Shown: positions 8,666-17,684, counted from the first letter of the stretch. The stretch is 56,740 nucleotides of DNA from Alphaproteobacteria bacterium (GCA_002727315.1 PBWR01000021.1:1-56740); one strand, 5' to 3'. The notes: generated from the letters alone by a model not told the origin. Translations and numbers: made by a program.

Positions 8666-9787
8666 TCAGCCAGTCATATAGAACCGATTGATCTGTTCGC
8701 AAACATAGGAAACCTGACTTTCGCTCAGGTTCTGGTTGTGCGGCAGGGAAATAATCCGGTCCGCCTGGCGCTCGACTTCGGGATAGTCGCCGGCCTTGTG
8801 CCCCAAATACCGGGCCGCCGGTTGCAGATGGATCGGCACCGGATAGTGTATTCCCGTGGAGATGCCACGTTCAGCCAGATAGGCCTGCAGTTCGTCACGC
8901 CGGTCGAGCTGGGCGACGAAAAGCACGAAGGTGTTGAACTCGTGATCGAGGCAGGGCGGGATATAGACGTGATCGGTATCAATCTCGGCACGATATTGCT
9001 CGACGTTCCGGCGCCGGCGCGCGACCACGTCCGGCAAATGCCGCAACCGCAGCCGAAGAATGGCCGCCTGCAGGTTGTCCATGCGTGACACAAAGCCGAA
9101 TTCGAGCGCCGTATTTCGGTCGATCATACCATGGTTGCGAAGCCGAATCGCGCGATCGCGTATGTCCGAATCGTTGGTGGTGATCAAGCCTCCATCGCCG
9201 CACGCGTTCATGTTCTTCAGCGGATGACACGAAAAGCATCCGACATCGCCGAATGTCCCCGACTTTCGGCCCTTGTACTCGGATCCCATCGACTGGGCCG
9301 CATCCTCGATGATCTTAAGCCCGTGCTTCTCGGCGATCGCGACAATCGGGTCCATGTCGCAGATTCGTCCGGTCAGGTGGACCGGCATAATCGCCTTGGT
9401 CTTCGGCGTGATCAGGCTTTCGAGCTTCTCAGGATCCATGTTCTGGTCGTCGCACACATCGATGAAGACGGGCGTTGCCCCCACATGAACGATGGCGCCG
9501 GTGGACGCGATGAACGAATTCGGCGGCGTGATCACCTCGTCGCCCGGCTTGATATCGAGACAGGCGAGCCCGATGGTCAGCGCATCGGTACCTGAATTGA
9601 CCGTGATCGCATGGTCGGTTCCCACGAACGTCGCAACCTCTTCCTCGAGGGCCGCCACCTCGTCGCCGGCAAGCACATAGGCGCCGCTGGCCAGCACCCG
9701 CTCGACGATCTCCATGAGTTCCTCGCGCTCCTCCTCGAACTGGGCAGGAAGGTCAAAGATCGGAACTTCGGTCTGCATCTGTGTCAT
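8666..9787 (-). CDS. DegT/DnrJ/EryC1/StrS family PLP-dependent sugar aminotransferase
   Basis: This is a 373-residue, full-length sugar aminotransferase. The family pattern is clear: NSGTDAL (65-70) for phosphate binding, EDAAQS around 161-166 with the PLP-contacting Asp, and CHPLKNMNACGDGG, in which Lys191 should form the Schiff base with pyridoxal phosphate. These enzymes aminate keto-sugars bound to nucleotides, usually at C3 or C4. It starts 5 bp after a paralogous aminotransferase gene in the same operon, so two amino groups, or two separate amino sugars, may be made here. No 4,6-dehydratase or epimerase is present in the window, so the keto-sugar precursor must be made by genes elsewhere. 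Confidence 0.92.
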   Translation of the reverse strand: MTQMQTEVPIFDLPAQFEEEREELMEIVERVLASGAYVLAGDEVAALEEEVATFVGTDHAITVNSGTDALTIGLACLDIKPGDEVITPPNSFIASTGAIVHVGATPVFIDVCDDQNMDPEKLESLITPKTKAIMPVHLTGRICDMDPIVAIAEKHGLKIIEDAAQSMGSEYKGRKSGTFGDVGCFSCHPLKNMNACGDGGLITTNDSDIRDRAIRLRNHGMIDRNTALEFGFVSRMDNLQAAILRLRLRHLPDVVARRRRNVEQYRAEIDTDHVYIPPCLDHEFNTFVLFVAQLDRRDELQAYLAERGISTGIHYPVPIHLQPAARYLGHKAGDYPEVERQADRIISLPHNQNLSESQVSYVCEQINRFYMTG

Positions 9788-9792
9788 TTTTT

Positions 9793-10902
9793 CTACCCGG
9801 GGTTTGAGCCGTAGAACCTGGCCACCGTCTCGATTACGTAAGCCTGCTCCTCGTCGCTCAGATGCTGGTCGACGGGAAACGAAATCATCTCTTCGGCATG
9901 GCGGTCGGTCACCGGAAAATCGCCGGCCTTATAGCCGAAATGCGCCAGGCCCTGCTGCTGATAGAGCGGTATGGGATAGTGGATCTTCGCCTCGATACCC
10001 TGATCGAGACAGTATTCCAGCAACGCGTCGCGCCGCTCCGCAAACAGGATATAGAGGAGATAGGTGTGCTTGACGTTGTTGCGGCGGGTCGGGATCCGGA
10101 CCTCGGGAATGGCCTCGAAACCGGCATCGTAGAACCGCGCCTTCTCCGCCCGCGATTCGGCAATATCGCGCGCCTGGCGAACAATCCACTTGGCGACGAC
10201 CGCCTGCACTGTATCCAGGCGCGTGTTGTAGCCCAGGATCTCGATTTCATCACGATTTCGCAGCCCGTGATTGCGCAGCAAACGCAACCTGTCCGCCATG
10301 TCGTCATCGTTGGTGATCACCACACCCGCATCGCCCCAGACATTCAGGAGCTTCAGCGGGTGCATCGAGTATCCCGAAGCGATACCCCATGAACCGGACT
10401 GACGCCCGTCGAGTTCCGACAGCATGCTCTGGCAGGCATCCTCAATCACCGGCAGGCCGTGCCGTTCCGCGATGTCCATGATCGCCGGCATGTCCACCAT
10501 TTCACCGGTGAGATGGACCGGCATGATCGCCTTGGTCTTCGGCGTGATCGCCGCCTCGACCTGGTCGACGTCGAGACAGAATGTGTCGGTGCAATCCACG
10601 AACACCGGCGCAGCGCCCACTTCCGCGATCGCGCCAACCGTTGCGATAAACGTATTCGCACAGGTGATGATTTCGTCGCCATGGCCGATATCAAGGGCGC
10701 GCAGCGGCAACTTCAAAGAATCCGTCCCCGTACCCACACCGATCGCGTGCCGCGCGCCAACCAGGTCCGCGAACATGTCCTCGAACTCACCGACGGCAGG
10801 CCCGAGGGTATAGGCGCCTTGGGCCACGACATCGCGGATTTCCGCGATGATCTCATCCGGCGCTTCATACTGTTGTGGCAGAGGCGAGTATCGAACTTTC
10901 AC
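9793..10902 (-). CDS. DegT/DnrJ/EryC1/StrS family PLP-dependent sugar aminotransferase (second copy)
   Basis: This 369-residue paralogue of the next gene shares the motifs GTGTDSL, EDACQS and MHPLKLLNVWGD, with Lys184 as the predicted PLP lysine. I place the start at the GTG at 10902 because AAGAAGG lies seven bases before it. The frame stays open to 11007, but that extension is low-complexity and precedes the ribosome site. The two copies differ throughout, so this is an old duplication or two independent recruitments rather than a recent repeat. It is divergent from the GT2 gene at 11166 across a 263 bp gap that should hold both promoters; I could not pick out a convincing -35/-10 pair there. 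Confidence 0.92.
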   Translation of the reverse strand: MKVRYSPLPQQYEAPDEIIAEIRDVVAQGAYTLGPAVGEFEDMFADLVGARHAIGVGTGTDSLKLPLRALDIGHGDEIITCANTFIATVGAIAEVGAAPVFVDCTDTFCLDVDQVEAAITPKTKAIMPVHLTGEMVDMPAIMDIAERHGLPVIEDACQSMLSELDGRQSGSWGIASGYSMHPLKLLNVWGDAGVVITNDDDMADRLRLLRNHGLRNRDEIEILGYNTRLDTVQAVVAKWIVRQARDIAESRAEKARFYDAGFEAIPEVRIPTRRNNVKHTYLLYILFAERRDALLEYCLDQGIEAKIHYPIPLYQQQGLAHFGYKAGDFPVTDRHAEEMISFPVDQHLSDEEQAYVIETVARFYGSNPG

Positions 10903-11165
10903 AGGGCTGCCTTCTTTGATGGTCCGCCGACCTGGCCCGGAGAGAGGCCCCGGACGCGCGGGAAACGATGGGTTTCGGCTGTTATCACCCGGTTCGGGCC
11001 TTAGCAATTACATCTGCCACTGTGCGCCGGTGGGTCGGTGGGCCGAAACAGTGTCCCGGACGTACATCCAGTATAGGCCGAACCGGTTGCAACGGTATAC
11101 ATTCGGTTCGCGTTGCGCATGTAGTATACAGTCGAATATCCATTGGTTCACCAAGGAGCGGCACG

Positions 11166-12128
11166 ATGGCCGCCAACAAGACAATGGTGCTCCTGCCGGT
11201 CTTCAATGACTGGGCATCGGCGCAGAAAATGCTGGTCAATATCGATCAGGCATTTCACGACGCCGGGATCACCGTCGCGGTGACATTCGTGAACGACGGC
11301 TCGACGGATCCGGTGCCCGACGATTTCGTCGCGGCCGGCAGCCTGCGAAGCATCGAGAGCGTCCGTTTGATCGACCTCGCCTGCAATCTCGGGCACCAGC
11401 AGGCGCTCGCCGTCGGCCTGGCCGAACTGACGAAGGATGGCGAGTACGCGAACGTCGTGGTGATGGATGCGGACGGCGAGGACAATCCGGGCGACATTCC
11501 CGCCCTGCTGCAGGCGGCGGGAAACAGCGAGAAACACATCGTCCTCGCACAGCGGGCCAGCCGCCGGGAATCGCTGCTGTTCAAGCTGTCCTATCGCGTT
11601 TTCCAGAACGTGTTTCGGCTGCTGACCGGCCACACCTATTCGTTCGGCAATTTCTGCGTCATCCCGCGCGCCCATCTGGACCGCCTGACCTTCATGTCCA
11701 ACCTCTGGAACAGCCTGCCCGCAACGATCCTGTCTTCCAAGCTTCCGCTGGAGCTCGTGCCCATACACAGGCAATCGCGCTACCACGGCCGCTCGCAGAT
11801 GAATTTCACCAGCCTGGCCATTCACGGCCTGCGCGCCATCGCCGTGTTCGCGGACTCCGTCGCCGTGCGGATGTCGTTCCTGCTCATGGGCTCGGCGTGT
11901 GTCGCCATCGCGGTCATCATCGGGTTGCGCATATTCGGTACGGGGCTGGCCCCAGGTTGGGCGTCATCGATGGTCGGTTTCCTGATCCTGATCGCGTTGC
12001 AGATCATCATCCTGTTCATCAGCACCAGCCTGTCGGCGCTGCAGACCCGCGGGCTGATGCAAATGGTTCCCGCCGTTCATGCACATATCTATGTGCGGCA
12101 GAACCTTACCTTGTACGGCGATGACTGA
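11166..12128 (+). CDS. GT2 glycosyltransferase, polyprenyl-phosphate sugar transferase type, with two C-terminal membrane helices
   Basis: This 320-residue protein begins with LLPVFNDW and FVNDGSTD (41-48), followed by MDADGED near 105: a GT-A fold of family 2 like dolichyl- or undecaprenyl-phosphate sugar transferases. Two strong membrane helices near the C-terminus (about 232-262 and 270-295) match the GtrB/ArnC layout, with the active site on the cytoplasmic side. The start is fixed by AAGGAG seven bases before ATG 11166. Its stop overlaps the next methyltransferase gene by 8 bp, so the two are co-translated. It probably loads a sugar onto undecaprenyl phosphate for later transfer. Confidence 0.88.
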   Translation: MAANKTMVLLPVFNDWASAQKMLVNIDQAFHDAGITVAVTFVNDGSTDPVPDDFVAAGSLRSIESVRLIDLACNLGHQQALAVGLAELTKDGEYANVVVMDADGEDNPGDIPALLQAAGNSEKHIVLAQRASRRESLLFKLSYRVFQNVFRLLTGHTYSFGNFCVIPRAHLDRLTFMSNLWNSLPATILSSKLPLELVPIHRQSRYHGRSQMNFTSLAIHGLRAIAVFADSVAVRMSFLLMGSACVAIAVIIGLRIFGTGLAPGWASSMVGFLILIALQIIILFISTSLSALQTRGLMQMVPAVHAHIYVRQNLTLYGDD

Positions 12129-12858
12129 GGCGTCCGACGCCACCTATATCGGTACGGAGCTCGAGCTCTTCGCCAGTGCCAAAAACTGGAAATCCTATCT
12201 GGGCACCCGTATTCGACCGCATGTCGGTCGTCGCGTCCTGGAAGTCGGCGCCGGGTTGGGCGGCACCACCGGACACCTCATCTCAGATAGCGTGGAACAC
12301 TGGACCTGCCTCGAACCCGACCCCGTCCTGGCTGGCCAGATATCCGTGGAAAGCGCCGGTCCTCAAGAGGTTCGGGTCGTCACAGGAACAATCAGCGATA
12401 TCGGCGAGGCAGATCTCTACGACACCATCATCTATATCGATGTCATCGAGCATATCGAGGAAGACCGCGAGGAGCTGACCCGCGCATGGGAATGCCTTGA
12501 AATTAGCGGAAACCTGATCGTCTTGGCACCAGCACATCAATGGCTCATGTCCGAATTCGACCAAGCCGTGGGCCATTTCAGGCGCTACAACAAGGCCTCT
12601 CTCGCCGCCATTGCGCCACAGCCATCGTCGCAGGTCGCGCTCCAATATCTTGACACATTTGGACTATTGGCCTCTCTTGCGAACAAGACTATATTGCAGT
12701 CTGGGAGCCCAAATCCGGGACAAGTTTCTTTTTGGGATAGGGTGTTAGTCCCCATTTCAAGAAGGTTTGACAAAGTCCTTGGATACAATCTTGGGCGTAG
12801 CGTCCTTGGTATCTGGAGAAAATCTGATGCGCGTTTTGCTCATCAATCCACCAGCTGA
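12121..12858 (+). CDS. Class I SAM-dependent methyltransferase
   Basis: This 245-residue protein has motif I VLEVGAGLGG (39-48), an acidic residue after strand 2 (CLEPD) and the motif IV-like DTIIYIDVIEHIEED. This arrangement is seen in small-molecule and sugar O-methyltransferases of the Methyltransf_11/23 type. The ATG at 12121 overlaps the GT2 stop, and the gene overlaps the B12-binding radical SAM gene by 32 bp at its 3' end, so all three genes form one tight plus-strand operon. Its substrate is unknown; the locus suggests a sugar or a lipid-linked glycan. Confidence 0.83.
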   Translation: MTEASDATYIGTELELFASAKNWKSYLGTRIRPHVGRRVLEVGAGLGGTTGHLISDSVEHWTCLEPDPVLAGQISVESAGPQEVRVVTGTISDIGEADLYDTIIYIDVIEHIEEDREELTRAWECLEISGNLIVLAPAHQWLMSEFDQAVGHFRRYNKASLAAIAPQPSSQVALQYLDTFGLLASLANKTILQSGSPNPGQVSFWDRVLVPISRRFDKVLGYNLGRSVLGIWRKSDARFAHQSTS

Positions 12859-14305
12859 AAACACCGTAATCGAGAACCCCGACGAGCACGGGGACGAATT
12901 CCTCGAAGCGGACGCCTTTGGCGATTTCCCGCCCCTTGGTGCGCTTTACGTCCTGTCCCATCTCGAGGAAAAGACGGACCACGAGTGCTTTTTCATCGAC
13001 TGTATCGCGGAGCGGATGTCCTATCCGAGGCTGCGCCAACGCATCGAGGAGATTCAACCCGACGTCGTCGGGATCACCAGCTTCACCGTTTGCCTGATGG
13101 ACGTCGTGCTGACCGCGCGCCTAGCGCGTGAGATCATACCGAACGTACACCTGACGCTCGGCGGCCATCATCCGATTGCCTATCCCAAGGAAGCGGCAGA
13201 ACTTCCTGAGTTCGACACAATCGTCGTTGGCGAAGGCGAGGAGGTGTTTACCGAACTGGTGGAATGCCTCGCGAAGGGCGAAGATTTCCAGCATATCCGC
13301 GGCGTCTATACCAACCAGTCGATCCAGAAGTATCTGGCGAACCCAACGCGCGACAAACGGTTCCTCGCGCGGGTAACTGTTCCGGCAGCCTATGTCGAAG
13401 ACATCGAGCAATTGCCGATGGTCAACCGCAAGTACATCCGGCATCTGCGCTACCAGAACATCCTGGGGGTAACGGACGATCTCGCGACGATCCTGAGTTC
13501 ACGTGGCTGCCCTTACCTGTGCACCTTCTGCGACGTACCCATTAAAAGCTATCGCGAACGCTCGCCCAAGGCCGTGGTCGACGAGATCGAAGCCTGTCTC
13601 GAGATGGGCTATACCGAGTTCCGATTCTACGACGACCTGTTCAACATCACCGCCGACAAGGTGATCCAGCTTTGCGACGAGATGGACAGCCGTGGTGTAA
13701 AGGTCGATTGGGATTTCCGCGGGCGGGTGAACACCGTGTCACGGGAGATGCTCGTACGCGCCAAGGCATCGGGTCTTCGGATGATTTCGTTCGGCGTCGA
13801 AACCGGCACGGACGAAGGCCTGCGAGCCTTGCGCAAGGGCACCAACACCACGAAGGTCCGCAACGCCTTCGAATGGTGTCGCGAGCTGGGAATCCTGACC
13901 GTCGCCGACTACATCATCGGGCACCCGTTCGAGAAAACGCCGTTCGACATCGAGCGCAGCGTCAACTTCCTGATGGATCTGGATCCCGATTACGCTCAGA
14001 TCTCGGTCCTGAAGCTCTACCCAAACACCGAGATGTACGACAACGCCGTCGAACAGGGTGTCATCCCCCCTGGGCGCTGGCAGGAATTTGCCACCAATCC
14101 AAGCAAGGACTTCATCGTCGATCACTGGGACGAACATATGGATCTGGCGACCCTCGTCCGGCTCCAGAAGCGTGCCTATCGGCGGTTCTACTTCCGGCCG
14201 AACTACATCATGCGTAGCGCGCGTCAGACACGGTCGTGGATCGAGTTCAAGTCGAAGGTGAATGGCGCCCTGAAGTTGATCTACACCAACCGGCGTAGCG
14301 CCTGA
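12827..14305 (+). CDS. B12-binding-domain radical SAM protein
   Basis: This 492-residue protein starts with a Rossmann-like B12-binding domain: MRVLLINPP, then ITSFTVCL and LGGHHPIAYP. A radical SAM core follows, with Cys228, Cys232 and Cys235 (RGCPYLCTFC). Enzymes of this layout use cobalamin and SAM for methylation at unactivated carbon or phosphorus, or for ring rearrangements; some are anaerobic Mg-protoporphyrin cyclase-like. The start is placed at ATG 12827 because GGAG precedes it and the B12-domain motif begins at once, which makes it overlap the methyltransferase by 32 bp. In a glycan locus it may build a branched or C-methylated sugar; that is inference. It is convergent with the next gene, 27 bp away, and no clear hairpin lies between them. 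Confidence 0.87.
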   Translation: MRVLLINPPAENTVIENPDEHGDEFLEADAFGDFPPLGALYVLSHLEEKTDHECFFIDCIAERMSYPRLRQRIEEIQPDVVGITSFTVCLMDVVLTARLAREIIPNVHLTLGGHHPIAYPKEAAELPEFDTIVVGEGEEVFTELVECLAKGEDFQHIRGVYTNQSIQKYLANPTRDKRFLARVTVPAAYVEDIEQLPMVNRKYIRHLRYQNILGVTDDLATILSSRGCPYLCTFCDVPIKSYRERSPKAVVDEIEACLEMGYTEFRFYDDLFNITADKVIQLCDEMDSRGVKVDWDFRGRVNTVSREMLVRAKASGLRMISFGVETGTDEGLRALRKGTNTTKVRNAFEWCRELGILTVADYIIGHPFEKTPFDIERSVNFLMDLDPDYAQISVLKLYPNTEMYDNAVEQGVIPPGRWQEFATNPSKDFIVDHWDEHMDLATLVRLQKRAYRRFYFRPNYIMRSARQTRSWIEFKSKVNGALKLIYTNRRSA

Positions 14306-14332
14306 CGCGTGCCTTTCCCGCTACCGGCGGTG

Positions 14333-15292
14333 CTAGGCCGACCGGCGCGCGACGATATACTCGAACGGTGCAAAGTAGCGCGGGATCACCCGCCCGAAGA
14401 CCTTTTGGTCCAACCAGAAGACCAACCGCGCCATCCAAGTGCCGTCCCTGAGCAAGCGCAGAACGAAGCTCCCGAAGAAGTTCCGGTCCTTCTCATCCAC
14501 CTCGATTTCGAAACCGACCTCCTGCAGAAGCACCCGCAATTCGCTGAAGACGATCGCCTTTTCGTCCTTCTCCATCAGGGAATTACGGACGAAGTAACAC
14601 TTCAGGAAGTTGAACGGATCGAACAGGTCCGTCTCGATGATCCAGCGCAGCGGGTAGAAATAGTTCGGCTCGACGATCAGGACCTGTCCGCCGGGCTTGA
14701 GGGCACGGAAGGCCCGTTCTAACGCGGCGCGCTTATCATAGATGTGATGCAGCACATTGTTGATGTCCACATAGTCGAACTCGCCCGGCAGTTCCACCTG
14801 CTCGGCATTGGCAACCGCCACCGTCAGCCTGTCGCGCGCAACCCCCGTCTGCTCGAGCAGCTTCGACTGGTAATCGATGCTGGCCTTGCATATGTCGAAC
14901 GACAGGACGTCATTCCCGCTGCGCAAGAGATACGAGGTTATGTAGTTCACCCCACACCCGATCTCCAGGACCCGGCGGCCTCTAATCCGGCCCGTATACT
15001 TTTCCCACCAGTACTTCTCGGTGATACCGACCCACTTGTTCCCGATATCCATCTCCCAGAGTTCCTTGCGGGCGAGGATGTCCTCGAACTCCTCCGGCCC
15101 CACATGCGCGTAGTATCGGTCCAGCCGCTCCATGGCCTGGGTGTCGAAGAAGCTGTGTTCATCGAAACACCCGTCGAACACGACCAGGCCATTTTCCTCG
15201 ACCGAACCGAACTCGCCATGATCCGCGCAGGCGACCCGGTTCGACGGCAACTTGTTCAAGGGTTCACGGCATGTGGGACAAAGAAATCGCAT
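14333..15292 (-). CDS. SAM-dependent methyltransferase with N-terminal zinc-ribbon-like segment
   Basis: This 319-residue protein opens with LCPTCREPL and ACADHGEFG: Cys5, Cys8, Cys22 and His25 could bind one zinc ion, as in the Trm112-like ribbons found ahead of some methyltransferases. The class I fold follows, with VLEIGCGVNY from residue 108 and the motif IV-like FDYVDINNVLHHI. A long C-terminal region follows the fold. It is the last gene of the minus-strand operon running from the outer-membrane protein at 19653, and starts 56 bp after the permease stop. Its target is unknown; its position argues for modification of the exported glycan. Confidence 0.82.
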   Translation of the reverse strand: MRFLCPTCREPLNKLPSNRVACADHGEFGSVEENGLVVFDGCFDEHSFFDTQAMERLDRYYAHVGPEEFEDILARKELWEMDIGNKWVGITEKYWWEKYTGRIRGRRVLEIGCGVNYITSYLLRSGNDVLSFDICKASIDYQSKLLEQTGVARDRLTVAVANAEQVELPGEFDYVDINNVLHHIYDKRAALERAFRALKPGGQVLIVEPNYFYPLRWIIETDLFDPFNFLKCYFVRNSLMEKDEKAIVFSELRVLLQEVGFEIEVDEKDRNFFGSFVLRLLRDGTWMARLVFWLDQKVFGRVIPRYFAPFEYIVARRSA

Positions 15293-15348
15293 CTACAAAC
15301 AGTTTCCGAAGAGCATCTCGATTCAGCACAGCAAACCGGACTGGTCGG

Positions 15349-16554
15349 CTATGCGATTCGGGTGATTGTCGTGACATTCGAGCCCGGCTCCGCCGCCGGG
15401 CTCTGCCGAATGAAGCCGATCAACGCCCGCGAAATCTCGTCACGGCGGGAGATGATCGTAATACTGCCCGCGTCCCGCCTCAGATCGGTAACCGCATTGC
15501 AAAACCGGCGGACATTCTGCACATCACCGGAATCGAGGAGCCCGTCGAGGACGATCGGTCGGCCCCGATGGCTCAATGCCGCGACAATACACAGCCGGTC
15601 CCGTGCCATCTCAGCATAGATCTGAATGGGCGACTCCAGCAACGTCTCGGGCTCCGCGCTTGTCGAGAAGGCATCGAACAGGCCGACGCCATCGCGCAGC
15701 CGCCGGCGATACGGATTTAGCAATAGCAGGATGTTCCGGCCGTTCACCCAGGGCAGCTCGCCACGCCATGGCCGGAAAAACACCGCATCGTCGGGCACGC
15801 CGGCGCCGTCGCTTCGGTACCAGGTGCGGCCGTCCCAGGTCAGGTGACGGGTATCTGGATCATTCTGCGGGGCTTCATCCGCCGGAGCCCCCCTCAGGAC
15901 CCCGGACAGCACAACCAGAATGCTGACGGCAACGACCGCCGACATGGGAAGGATTTCCAGGCTGACGGGTACGATGTACCAGAGCGAGTTCTGGTAGGCA
16001 GCGATGAGATGGGAGGCGGGATTGAGGCTCGTGAGCAAGCTACTCGCGGCCGGCGGTATATCGCTGAACTGATACGCGACCGGTGAAAGGATCAACAACA
16101 GGACGAACGCAAACAGGATCGGCACCTCCGACACCAGCTGCCTTTGGGTCCGGGCATAGATGATCAGAAACACCAGGAGCGCGTTCCAGGTCAGCTGGAC
16201 GAGAATCGAGAACCCGCCCCATTTCGCCATGTGCAGGACCTCCGGCGGAGAACCGTGCACCACAACGACGAAACCCGACACGAGCAGGATGGATATCACG
16301 AAGACGACCGTCGAAGGCCCCATCGCCAGCAGCATCGTGGCCAGGAACGAACGCCGGTAGAACGGGCCGGAAACGTTTCGGAATTGCGCCACCCGCGAGG
16401 CCTGGATCGCACAGCCAACGGACCATCGAAGCGCGACAAGTCCTATCAGCATCGGCAGAAACCGTTCGGTTCCCGAGAACTTGAAGATCGCCACCATCAC
16501 CATCGTGATAGCCAGCGCATATAAGGCGACATCCAGGATCGACACCAATAGCAA
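15349..16554 (-). CDS. ABC-2 type polysaccharide exporter permease fused to a degenerate ABC ATPase-like domain
   Basis: From the TTG at 16554 there are 401 residues. Residues about 1-222 hold six membrane helices and the LNPASHLIAAYQ segment (177-188), which resembles the conserved NP motif of Wzm/KpsM permeases. After a short linker, residues about 300-385 look like the second half of a Wzt/KpsT ATPase: ESPIQIYAEMARDRL where YSSGMRARL is usual, IVLDGLLDSGD for Walker B plus D-loop, and TIISRRDEI for the switch histidine region. Walker A is not visible, the Walker B glutamate is Gly, and the switch His is Arg. The domain is therefore probably non-catalytic. No working ATPase partner is in the window. 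The frame also reads 39 codons further upstream without a normal start codon. Confidence 0.75.
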   Translation of the reverse strand: MLLVSILDVALYALAITMVMVAIFKFSGTERFLPMLIGLVALRWSVGCAIQASRVAQFRNVSGPFYRRSFLATMLLAMGPSTVVFVISILLVSGFVVVVHGSPPEVLHMAKWGGFSILVQLTWNALLVFLIIYARTQRQLVSEVPILFAFVLLLILSPVAYQFSDIPPAASSLLTSLNPASHLIAAYQNSLWYIVPVSLEILPMSAVVAVSILVVLSGVLRGAPADEAPQNDPDTRHLTWDGRTWYRSDGAGVPDDAVFFRPWRGELPWVNGRNILLLLNPYRRRLRDGVGLFDAFSTSAEPETLLESPIQIYAEMARDRLCIVAALSHRGRPIVLDGLLDSGDVQNVRRFCNAVTDLRRDAGSITIISRRDEISRALIGFIRQSPAAEPGSNVTTITRIA

Positions 16555-16654
16555 GACAGGCCCGCGCCAGGTGGTCGGATTGTAGCGATACCACCCGGCA
16601 TGCCAGGCAAGCCGGGTCAGCTTGCCCCACTCGGACGTGTTCGGTCGCGGGCTG

Positions 16655-17683
16655 TCAATCGCGTTGGGGATCTACGCCTCCTGCGCCATCTTCATCGGCG
16701 TCCACAAACAGACTGTACCATCCATTGCGATTTCGTGATTTTCCCCAGGTCGCCATGCGCAGGACCAGGGTCAGCCAGCGCGCATAGACGACGAACGACA
16801 CCAGCACGATAAACGCCGATGGATAATACTGCGCGAAGTTCGCCCGTACAAAGCGTATCAGCGAGGTGTGCTTGTGCATTTCCACGCGATAGGCCCGGTC
16901 GCGCCCGCTGACCCCGCCGACATGGTGCGCAATCGCGTTGGGAACGAACAGGACACACTGCCCAGCTGCACCGACGCGCATGCACCAGTCGAGATCCTCG
17001 AAATGCATGAAATAGCGTTCGTCGAGGAGCCCGACGAGGTTCACGACACGGCGGGGAATCAGCATGCAAGAACCGGATATGCTCTGGACACGTACTGTCT
17101 TGTCCGGAAGCTCCTCCCCTGTGGAATTGAAACTCCGGAACCTGGGATGCCTGGGCATCATGCGGTGCAGGCCGACCCCGACACAGAAAATCTGCCATGG
17201 CGTGGGAATTTCCCGGCGGCACCCGCGCTGCTCCGTACCGTCCATGTTCAGGATCAGCGGTCCTGCTGCTCCGGCCGCATCGTTCGCGGATAATTCCGCG
17301 AGCAATAACTCGAGCGTGTCAGGTTCCAGAAAACAATCCGGGTTCAAAAGCAGAATCTGGGTCCCGGTGCTTTCGGTAATTCCCCGATTGCAGCCGCTGG
17401 CGAAACCGAGGTTGGTTTCCATTTGCAAGACCACGACTCGGTCGTCGTCAATCTCGCCACGAAGATGATCGATGCTGCCATCCGTCGAGGCATTGTCCAC
17501 GATTATGCATTCGAGAGGCGGCAAGGTCTGCGTCAGGACTGTTCTCACGACATCGGTCAGAAGCGGACCGGTGTTGAAATTGACGATGACAACCGAGACC
17601 GACAGGGACCGAAAATCGCGGAGATATTCCCGATCCCCACCGTGGCCCTTCGTCTTCGATTGGATTCGGGCAGGTCCGGTCAT
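16655..17683 (-). CDS. GT2 glycosyltransferase, rhamnosyltransferase-like
   Basis: This 342-residue protein is a WbbL-like family 2 glycosyltransferase. It has VVIVNFNTG (31-39), VDNASTDGS (62-70), LLLNPDCF (111-118) in place of the DXD motif, and the acceptor-site FEDLDWC. A hydrophobic stretch near the C-terminus (FIVLVSFVVYARWL) suggests membrane association. The start at 17683 follows the stop of the lipoprotein hydrolase directly, so the two are probably coupled. Its stop lies inside the upstream reading frame of the permease, with an AGGAGG ribosome site for the next gene inside its last codons. Confidence 0.87.
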   Translation of the reverse strand: MTGPARIQSKTKGHGGDREYLRDFRSLSVSVVIVNFNTGPLLTDVVRTVLTQTLPPLECIIVDNASTDGSIDHLRGEIDDDRVVVLQMETNLGFASGCNRGITESTGTQILLLNPDCFLEPDTLELLLAELSANDAAGAAGPLILNMDGTEQRGCRREIPTPWQIFCVGVGLHRMMPRHPRFRSFNSTGEELPDKTVRVQSISGSCMLIPRRVVNLVGLLDERYFMHFEDLDWCMRVGAAGQCVLFVPNAIAHHVGGVSGRDRAYRVEMHKHTSLIRFVRANFAQYYPSAFIVLVSFVVYARWLTLVLRMATWGKSRNRNGWYSLFVDADEDGAGGVDPQRD

Positions 17684-17684
17684 G

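Noticed and set aside
10903-11165. Promoter pair with repeated GTATAC between the aminotransferase and GT2 genes
   Set aside because: GTATAC occurs twice, but no -35 at a suitable distance is convincing, so no promoter was called.
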